Source of the DNA: Isoetes taiwanensis
Lineage: Eukaryota; Streptophyta; Lycopodiopsida; Isoetales; Isoetaceae
Direction of reading: 5' to 3'
DNA: 64,000 nt
Assembly: GCA_021234155.1 (NCBI GenBank)
Contig: JAJEKV010000105.1
Location: 3,208,937 to 3,272,936, forward strand
Below the pieces are notes generated by a model. The model ran no database searches and had not been told where the DNA came from. It saw only the letters and a program-made list of their open reading frames with translations. Shown here in pieces: positions 57,010 to 64,000 of the stretch; position 1 is the stretch's first letter; each line of letters opens with the position of its first letter. The position numbers and the translations under genes were made by a program.

Positions 57010-57330
57010 ATCAACATGCTTAGAAATGGCATTAAGGGCATAGCGTCTAATTTTTTTTTTAAGAAAAAAAATTAACTAGCAAGAAGCACACCAGAAGGCT
57101 TTAGCACGGTAAGACTTGGTAAGACTAGGTTTTTATTTTAAGTCTAATCTGATTGAAGAATAAATTGTACTAGTAAAAAATTGTATTGTTTTGATGGCAT
57201 TAGATTTTTCAAGCAGTATTTCTTGGGCTTGCTAGGAGCTGAGTTGAAGTTGTCGTAGCCATGTTGGATAGTTTGTGCTCTTGAATTACTTGTTTTTCAT
57301 TATATGTGCTTCAATTTGCAAGATATGTAT
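57010..57330. other. no gene recognised
   Basis: AT-rich, with a T-run and A-run at 57,051-57,070. Confidence 0.45.
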
Positions 57331-57333
57331 ACA

Positions 57334-57373
57334 GGATCTCGATCTGAAGGACCTCGATCTGAAGGATCTCGAT
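57334..57373. repeat. 15-bp tandem repeat
   Basis: CTCGATCTGAAGGA units in direct succession just left of the segmental duplication edge. Confidence 0.8.
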
Positions 57374-58214
57374 CCTGCTTATCGAGCGAGGGAGGGGATC
57401 CTCATGTACCAAAATTAGACATTTTCAAGGCAGCGATGGAGCTTGCATTGCCATTTCTAGCAGTCGAACATACATTAGGCGCTCTGGTAATTTGGTAAAG
57501 AAGGCGCTTGAAGATAGTCAAAGAAGAGGGGATCTTGACTTTATCAATCTATTTAGTCATTCCTGATATGTAGTAATTGCCGTAATGTTTATATCTCTTC
57601 GGATAGTGTATATGAAATTAGGCAGATATGACTGTTTATATCTCTCCGGATAGTGTACATAAAATGGGTAGATATGACATATAATCATCCCCATTACTGG
57701 CTTTTAATGTATAAAAGAATAAATAATTGATGAAGCAAATTATGTGGACAACCGTAGAATCTAAAAGGGTTTTTTTTCGTTAAGAATTTAAATAAATCGG
57801 AAGCAATATACAAAAAACTTGGATTTGGCTTGACAAATACACACAATTCTGGCAAATCCTTGAAAATTTTTCAAATGTAAAAAATTCTCGACCTCAACTA
57901 GCATGGTGCGACTCGCTTTGTTTTTAAGGTTATATATTTATTTTGTTACACTAGCCTTGTATAAGAAACCAATATATAAAGCCTTGCATCCTAGGGAGAT
58001 GTATAGTGGCATTTTGAACTCTACTTAGAAATTACACAAACTTCAAAATAGTTTTATCGTAGTAGGACCTATGAAGAAGTACACAACACTTGCCTTGATT
58101 CCAAAAAATAAAACACGTGCTAATGACAAATTATTTGGTTGATATAACAAAAATAAAACTAATAGCAACCTTGCTTTGATAAAACTAATTAGCAACTCTT
58201 TGGATGCGTTGTTT

Positions 58215-58390
58215 TCAGAAAAAAGCCAATAAATATGTTTTGAACTTTTTCAATAAGATTTTTAAGCCTGGCCAGTAATGAGGTGTTGTTGCTTCATATA
58301 TATCAGGAATTAAAAAATGTTCCTGTGTTGCATGATCAAATTCATGACATGGCCCATCAAATACTATTTCAGTTGATAATAATTGTGTCT
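58215..58390 (-). pseudogene. orphan 3' end of the RING/poly-Lys gene (copy 2)
   Basis: Encodes KTQLLSTEIVFDGPCHEFDH to KTYLLAFF with the same stop position as the intact gene. The upstream sequence is unrelated to the gene. Confidence 0.8.
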
Positions 58391-58448
58391 TCAATTTATA
58401 TATAGACCATTGCATGACATGGTTTAACAATGATGAACTATAGAAGAA

Positions 58449-58661
58449 TTAGACATGCATTTGTGCCCCGAATTGAACATACTTATCATGAGCTATTGAA
58501 TCATAAGGGCAAGTGCCTAAATTTGGTATTGTATATTTGACTTTCAAGGAATCTTCCTTCCTTCTTTCCTTCCTTATTTTCTCTTTCCAGACTTGAAAAC
58601 CAGAGTCTCCTTTGAACACTTCAATAGCATTCAATAAACCAGCTCCAAACCTGCTAGACAT
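58449..58661 (-). pseudogene. start of an LTR-retrotransposon gag
   Basis: Begins MSSRFGAGLLNAIEVFKGDS then GFQVWKEKIRK. The F-x-G...F..WK.K pattern is that of Copia-type gag N-termini. It lies 13 bp after a PBS. The rest of the element is gone; the later residues (LGTCPYDSIAHDKY) are not gag-like. Confidence 0.55.
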
Positions 58662-58673
58662 TTTTACTAAAAA

Positions 58674-58688
58674 CCTGCTCTGATACCA
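58674..58688 (-). promoter_or_regulatory. primer binding site, initiator-Met tRNA type
   Basis: TGGTATCAGAGCAGG on the minus strand, one base after an LTR end reading CTGACA. Confidence 0.75.
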
Positions 58689-58689
58689 A

Positions 58690-60130
58690 TGTCAGAAAAG
58701 CTGATGTTAACAATATATGTCCATTGTGTTGTATATCGATTGAATTTTAGCCTATATAAGATGACCTGAATCAAGGTACCACAGAACTGAAGAGAGATTA
58801 GCTGGAATACAACTCATTAGCAATAATGAAGGCAAACAAAACACAAACATAATGAGTCATTCTCATTTCATATTCATTAAGGTTAAGATCGAGTTACATA
58901 AGCAAAAACAAATTAGCTGCACAAAATAAAGTCACAATAGGCTGATAGAAACTCCCAATGCGCTGCACAAAACTATAGCCGCACTCCCTTTTCTCACGGG
59001 GGTGTTGCGGGCTTGGGATCATGTCGTGTGCTCTTCCAGCCTAGATTATGCCTCAGGTTTATCACCACTCTTCTCCTTTCTTGTGGGTTCCTCTACCCCA
59101 CAAGACTTGTCCTTGGTCGCCATGTGCATGCTCTGACGCAGGCCCGTTGAGGCTAGCTGTGGCGCACCTTGGAGGATTGGTATTGGGGTGGTCGGCCTAG
59201 CTTCGTGGGAGTTTTTCGAGCTCGCTTTGAAGGGCGTGGCCGGCTATCTCGGGAACAAGTGGCTGGAGTATTCCGCTACACATACCTATAGTCCCTCGTG
59301 ATGATGTGGTGGTGCGTGTTTGGAAGGTTCATCCCATGTTGTGTCTTCTTGTTTTTGTGCGGTCTTGTTACTGCAGTTGGCTATTCATGACACTCTGCCC
59401 CTTTTTGGGCAAGTGGTCTCTGCAGCCTTCCGGGTCCTCGATGGCGCTCGGTTTGGACGTGGACATGGAGCTCACTTCCCCCAATCGGAAGGTTACTAGG
59501 GTGCTTCAGCGGGCGGTGGTGCCCGTTTCGGGGTGAATGTCCTTGTGAGTCGGTTTTAGGCCGGGTGTGAGCCCTCTTTGCCCTTGTTGTGGCCTTCATC
59601 GTGAGACCGTGGAGCATTGTCCGGTTTATGCCCTCACTTGCGTGCTGCCCGATTGGGTCGGGCTCTATTTCGGTGAGATTGACTAGCCGCCAGCTTCTCC
59701 GCTTCATGTGTATCCTGGTGCTTGGCCGCTCTTGCGGCGCAAGCCTTGCATCCGTCGTGGCTTGGGTTGGTGTGGTTGATTTGGGCGGTTTTCGGCGGTT
59801 TGTGGATCTTCGGGGATTCAAAGCTGCAAATCTCTCCGATTCCTCGACTCGGTACAAGCTATTTGAGCTTTACGGTGTTCCCGGATTAGTAGAGCGGAAG
59901 TTTGCCATTTGGGCGGGACTTCTTGGGTGTTGTAGATGGTGATGGTCGGTTTGTACAAAGAAGAGAGTTGCGCTTTTTGTGAGTTTGTTGTGGAGTGTCG
60001 AGGTATCGGCGCTCTTTAGGGCGGTTCTCCTTCCTCCTCACTTGCTTTGTAACATTACTATTCTTCTAATATATTGATGACACAGTTCTTCAAAAAAAAA
60101 AAAACTATAGCCGCAAAGGGCTGAATTCAA
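58690..60130 (-). repeat. LTR-like segment, copy 2 (split by a LINE)
   Basis: On the minus strand it ends CATCAGCTTTTCTGACA just before the PBS and contains a TATA-like CTTATATAGG. Excluding the LINE it is about 320 bp. Its outer border is uncertain. Confidence 0.55.
58969..60115 (+). mobile_element. 5'-truncated L1-type LINE with 15-bp TSD
   Basis: Direct repeats AAAACTATAGCCGCA at 58,969-58,983 and 60,101-60,115 bracket an insert ending in an A-run. Translation shows the L1 C-terminal features LEDWYWGGRPSFVGVFRARF near 59,170-59,235 and the Cys-His knuckle CPCCGLHRETVEHC at about 59,577-59,618. Both match the family of the 10.6-12.6 kb LINE. RT and endonuclease are missing. Copy 1 of the segmental duplication has the empty site at about 51,785-51,800. 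Confidence 0.93.
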
Positions 60131-60185
60131 GAAAAACTATAAAAGAAAAAAAAAACAAAAAGGAGTGCACATGGAGGTAAGAGGC

Positions 60186-60467
60186 CTAGGACCCGACTGA
60201 CAACTGGAATATGACATTGTCCTCAGCACTGAGCACCAGTTGGACATGGAGTAGGTCAATATCGGATTTGGCTCGCTCAACTTGGGTTGAGATTTTAGAG
60301 AACACCTCTACAGAGAGATCAGAGACTATGGCATGGGCTACCTCTACTAGAGTCACCAGGGCATTGCGAATTGAACCCATTGGCTTCAGACATTGTTGTG
60401 TCTGAAGAGGAAGGTCCAGGGCATGGCCTTTGGTACCAGAATGGAATCCCTGCAAACCGCTTTCCAC
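60186..60467 (-). CDS. unknown small ORF (VEVAHA), 93 aa
   Basis: Reads GFHSGTKGHALDLPLQTQQC, SIRNALVTLVEVAHAIVSDL and STQVERAKSDIDLLHVQLVL, ending SVGS*. Amphipathic helical composition suggests a coiled-coil segment. It is intact here but interrupted in copy 1. It sits directly upstream of the LTR-like segment, so it may be the end of a retroelement internal region or a captured exon. No family recognised. Confidence 0.45.
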   Translation of the reverse strand: MESGLQGFHSGTKGHALDLPLQTQQCLKPMGSIRNALVTLVEVAHAIVSDLSVEVFSKISTQVERAKSDIDLLHVQLVLSAEDNVIFQLSVGS

Positions 60468-60589
60468 GAGTTGATGCCTTGTCTCTATAGATACTGGAGT
60501 TGTGGCGCTCCATGCTGAATCAAGCCTAAAACTTAGTGTGATCTAGAAGAACTCGATGAAACGGATAAGGAATCTAATTACAAGAAGAA

Positions 60590-61340
60590 ACTACTAGGAG
60601 TCGAATATACCATAGGTGTTCTAACAATTTAGTAAGGAAGGCACTTGAGGATAGTTAGAGAAGAGGGGATCTTGACTTTATCTATCTATTTAGTCATTCT
60701 CGACATTTAGTAATTCTTCAATATCTATATCTCTTCGAATAATGTACATGGAGTTAGGCATATGACTGCTTATACCTCCTTGAATAGTGTACAAGAAATT
60801 GGGCAGATATGACTTCTATAAGCATCCCCATTATTGGCTTTTAATGCATAAGAGAATAAGCAATTGCATATGAGGCAAATTGTATGGACGACCTTAAAAC
60901 CTAAAAAGTTTTTTTCTCAAAAAATTTAAGTAAATTGAAGCATTATATAAAAAACTTGGAATTCGCTTGGCATACACACAATTCTAGCAAATCCTCGAAA
61001 AAATTTTAAACGTCGAAAAACCTTGATCTCAACTAGCATGATGCTACGAGCTTTGATTTTAAGGTTATATACTTATATTTATTTTGCTATAGTAGACTTG
61101 CCTTTCATATTGCAAATATAAGAAATCACTATTTAAAGTAGTGCATCCTAGGGTGATGTATAGTGGCATTTTGGACTTTACTTAAATATCACACAAACTT
61201 CAAAATAAATTTATCACATTAGGACCAATGATACACAACACTTGCCTTGATTCCAAAAAGTAAAACACGAGCTAATGACAAATTCTTTGGTTCATATAAC
61301 AAAAACATAACTAATAGCAACCTTGCTTTGGATGCATTGT
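60590..61340. other. 3' flank of the RING gene, no other gene
   Basis: Matches 52,250-52,640 and, more loosely, 50,430-51,170 and 57,464-58,210. Holds the repeated ATCTCTTCG-ATA-TGTACA strings. Confidence 0.6.
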
Positions 61341-61341
61341 T

Positions 61342-62976
61342 TCAGAAAAAAGCCAATAAATATGTTTTGCACTTTGCCAATAAGATTTTCAAGCCTGGCC
61401 GGTAATGAGGTGCTGCTGCTTCACATATATCAGGAATTAAAACATCTTCCTGTGTTGCATGATCAAGTTCATGACATGGCCCATCAAAGAGTATTTCAGT
61501 TGATAATAATTGTGTCTTCTCAGAAAGTTTCTTCTTCTTCTTCTCCTTCTTCTCTTTACCCTTCTTGCCCTTCTCTTTGTTGTGCACCTCTTCATTTAAA
61601 ACTGATAAACTACTTACGTGTGGTCTATTATCCCCAGTGCACTTTCCAATATTTAAATTCATGTCTTGCTGATTGTCATGAATTGCATCATCAATTTTGT
61701 CATGCAAATCATCATGCTTGCTCTTCTTTTTTTCCTTCCTTACAGCATGAACCTCAGTTCCAAGATCTTCAATGTGGGAATGAGCTAAAGCACTCCATTC
61801 TTTCGTAGATTCTTTGTCATTCCCTATGCAATTTCCATTTCTTAGGCTGTTGGAACCATCTGATAAAGATTGCATGTTCTCGTATTGTTCAACATTGCCC
61901 TTCTTGTTCTTCTTCTTCTTTTTCTTCTCTTTGTTCTGGGACACCTCTTCATTTACAATTAATAAACTACTTTTTGTGTGGTGCAAGTGATCATGCTTGC
62001 TTTTCTTTTCTTTCTTCTTTACAATCTCCCAATCATCTCCAAAATCTTCAACATGGAATGGAGTTAAAACGTCCTCCTGTTCGGGATCATTTTCTTTGTT
62101 TGGGATCTTCTCTTTGTTGTACACCTCTGCATTTAAAATTGATAAACTACTTACCTGTGGTCTATTATCCCCACTGCACCTTTTAATATTTAAAGACATG
62201 TCGCTCTGATTGTCATGAATTGCATCATCAATCTTGTCATGCAAATCATCATGCTCGCTCTTCTTTTTTTTCTTCCTTACAACCTGAAACTCGGTTCCAA
62301 GATCTTCAACATGGGAATGAACTAGTGCACTCTCTTCTTTCTCAGATTCTTTGTCATTCCCTTCGCAATATCCATTTCTTATGTTTTTGTTAGGGCTGTT
62401 GGAACCGTCTGATAAAGACTGCATGTTCTCATGTTGTCCAACATTGCCCTTCTTGTTCTTCTTTTTCTTTTTCTTCTCTTTGTTCTGGGACACCTCTTCA
62501 TTTACAACTAATAAACTACCCTGTGTGTGGTGCAAGTGATCATGCTTGCTTTTCTTTTCCTTCTTCTTTACAGTCTCCCAATCACCTCCAAAATCTTCAA
62601 CATGGAATGGAGTTAAAACGTCCTCCTCTTTGGGATCATTTTCTTTGCAATTTCCATTTTTTATATCTTTGTGGCCATTAGAACCAGTATTAGCCTGAAT
62701 CCCTTTTTTCTTGGCTTGCTTTGCGGATTTCGTGTCTTTTCCATTACTCTGAACATCTAATTTAATCAAAGAGGAAAATCCGGGTACCCAATCGCCACAT
62801 ACACTGCAAGCTTCATCGTTCCGGAACCAAACATTTGCACAATTGTTGCAATACACATGTTTGCACTCCGTAATCCAAGCTGACGGTTCATTTTTATGAC
62901 ATATTTCACAAATTTGAAGCCCTCTTTTCATCACCTTAGAAACTGCAAATCTGTTGCTGCTGTAAGTTACCGCCAT
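61342..62976 (-). CDS. RING-finger protein with poly-Lys tandem repeats
   Basis: 544 codons, uninterrupted, ATG at 62,976 and a TATA box 35 bp upstream. Residues 23-60 form a C3HC4 RING: C23, C26, C38, H40, C43, C46, C57, C60 (CEIC, ECKHVYCNNC, CSVC). RING domains bind zinc and often recruit E2 enzymes, so ubiquitin-ligase activity is possible but unproven. Residues ~118-300 and ~302-470 are two ~180-residue repeats. Each has two half-repeats HVEDFGGDWE.VKKKEKKSK and HVEDLGTEFQVVRKKKKKSK, plus KEKKKKKKNKKGN runs that could act as nuclear or nucleolar localisation signals. Residues 487-544 are a distinct C-terminal module (STEILFDGPCHELDHATQ, HYRPGLKILL). The repeats look disordered. A broken paralogue and two orphan 3' ends lie to the left. 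No named family recognised. Confidence 0.85.
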   Translation of the reverse strand: MAVTYSSNRFAVSKVMKRGLQICEICHKNEPSAWITECKHVYCNNCANVWFRNDEACSVCGDWVPGFSSLIKLDVQSNGKDTKSAKQAKKKGIQANTGSNGHKDIKNGNCKENDPKEEDVLTPFHVEDFGGDWETVKKKEKKSKHDHLHHTQGSLLVVNEEVSQNKEKKKKKKNKKGNVGQHENMQSLSDGSNSPNKNIRNGYCEGNDKESEKEESALVHSHVEDLGTEFQVVRKKKKKSEHDDLHDKIDDAIHDNQSDMSLNIKRCSGDNRPQVSSLSILNAEVYNKEKIPNKENDPEQEDVLTPFHVEDFGDDWEIVKKKEKKSKHDHLHHTKSSLLIVNEEVSQNKEKKKKKKNKKGNVEQYENMQSLSDGSNSLRNGNCIGNDKESTKEWSALAHSHIEDLGTEVHAVRKEKKKSKHDDLHDKIDDAIHDNQQDMNLNIGKCTGDNRPHVSSLSVLNEEVHNKEKGKKGKEKKEKKKKKLSEKTQLLSTEILFDGPCHELDHATQEDVLIPDICEAAAPHYRPGLKILLAKCKTYLLAFF

Positions 62977-63010
62977 GCTCCAAATATGCTCGAAACCTCA
63001 ACCGATCTGG

Positions 63011-63018
63011 TTTTTATA
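63011..63018 (-). promoter_or_regulatory. TATA box of the intact RING gene
   Basis: TATAAAAA on the minus strand, 35 bp before the ATG, implying a very short leader or a start codon close to the transcription start. Confidence 0.7.
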
Positions 63019-63059
63019 GCTCAAACAAAAGGAAAATGCAAAATGCGAAAGGCACTTGC

Positions 63060-64000
63060 TAAAAAAGGTCGCGCCTTTTGAAGGAAGCAGTCTATCTGCC
63101 CTAACTAGGAATCCGCATTCTGCCTTAAATAGAAAACCGAAGATACAAAGGTTGAGCTCGTAACTGCGCCCGATGCTGCAGAGTTGTGTTTGACTACAAG
63201 GTATGTTTTCCACCCACCATAGTGATAATACAATTTATAAGATGAATGATTCAATCCTCATAAACTGAGTTTTATGCAAGCTTCACAATAGATTTTATGT
63301 CCTGAGGATATATTCTGAGGATACATGCTTAGTTTGTTAAAACTATGACATGCATATATTACATGCAGCAAAATGTGGATCATGTATGTTCCAGGTCTTT
63401 GTTTTCTGTCTGTTATTATTCTATCTTGGTGCAGATCATTTTTCTGGGCTATAACTACCATGGGTGATGCCTCTGTTCTGCATACCTGGTTACACATGTG
63501 CATCCTATTGTTTCTATTTCTTATTCATGGTATTTATTCTCGGGAACTTTTTCAGTATCCTATTTATATCAAGGAAAAGCTGAGTTGCTTGTTTTTCGAC
63601 CTGCAAGTCAACACGAATTTCTTTTACAACTTGCCTAGAAGAAACTTGTACGCATTTATGATTTCGTATTTAGACAGAAAGACTGCTGATGTAAATTGTC
63701 TTGTGAAAATCGGACTTATCTAGAATTATAGTGTGACACTCGTTTGTATGTTCATGTGTTGATGCGTCAAAAATCTTCATCTTCTTTGGGATCCATGTCC
63801 AGGCCATTCTTTATAACAGTCTCCTGCTCATACTCGTTCTTAGTAACATGTATGCAACTCGGAGTTTTGAAGGTGGCAAATCAATTTTACTGTTTAGCAG
63901 CTAATGAAGCAAGCAAGCATTTAAGCATTGTGAGCTCTGGGCAAAACAAAGGCCAGATGTCGCCATACTTCTTCACTGTTGTTTGATGCTTCTACATTGC
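63060..64000 (-). repeat. 5' flank of the intact RING gene
   Basis: Aligns with 54,600-55,590 and, inverted, with 7,755-7,450 among others. Short ORFs here (such as 63,373-63,723) are shared with copy 1 only in broken form and are not convincing genes. Confidence 0.65.

Larger units (their letters stand above)
57464..64000. repeat. tandem segmental duplication, copy 2
   Basis: See copy 1 at 50,430. This copy is longer because of a 1.1-kb LINE, and runs past the window end. Confidence 0.9.

Overview
The window looks like intergenic chromatin from a land plant with a large, transposon-rich nuclear genome. The evidence is dead Copia, LINE, CACTA, hAT and SINE copies, AT-rich intergenic DNA, plant-type introns and TATA boxes, a receptor-like kinase fragment, and a secreted Gly/Ser cell-wall-type protein. 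No prokaryotic or organellar gene set is visible. I cannot say from sequence alone whether it is a fern, lycophyte, gymnosperm or angiosperm.

Layout. 0.9-4.2 kb: a roughly 156-bp tandem repeat, an AC microsatellite, a decayed non-LTR reverse transcriptase (minus strand) and one CACTA terminus. 4.7-5.8 kb: an intact gene for a secreted Gly-Ser-Tyr repeat protein, with TATA box and polyA signal. 6.4-7.8 kb: an inverted orphan copy of the 5' flank of the RING genes found at the right end. 8-16 kb: SINE-like pieces, a 5'-truncated LINE with a perfect 16-bp target-site duplication (TSD), simple repeats and a GC-rich block. 16.3-22.1 kb: a minus-strand, probably transposon-derived gene whose 3' part is amplified into five tandem copies of about 620 bp. 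23.8-31.6 kb: a few small unknown ORFs, CACTA-type termini and a SINE.

32.07-42.19 kb is one Copia retrotransposon with two LTRs, an initiator-Met-tRNA-type PBS, a polypurine tract and a 5-bp TSD. It is split by a 4.2-kb terminal-inverted-repeat element that itself carries a 320-bp MITE and a striking array of GGTATAAATTTATACC palindromes; a second insert of about 0.6 kb splits its RT domain. An inverted repeat of about 465 bp brackets 31.6-49.7 kb. To its right lie an hAT transposase fragment, a kinase pseudogene and a foldback MITE beside a GC-rich palindrome.

50.4-64 kb is a tandem segmental duplication. Each copy holds an orphan 3' end, an LTR-like segment, a small ORF and a full-length RING-finger/poly-lysine repeat gene on the minus strand. 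The right gene (61,342-62,976) is intact. The left one (52.6-54.5 kb) is broken by frameshifts and a SINE. A second young LINE with a 15-bp TSD lies in the right copy.

A cross-cutting observation: between duplicated segments, mismatches and small indels cluster at CAG/CTG sites in repeat DNA, while the Gly/Ser gene and the intact RING gene keep such sites and stay open. This suggests methylation-associated base-calling error rather than only biological decay, so several apparent frameshifts may not be real.
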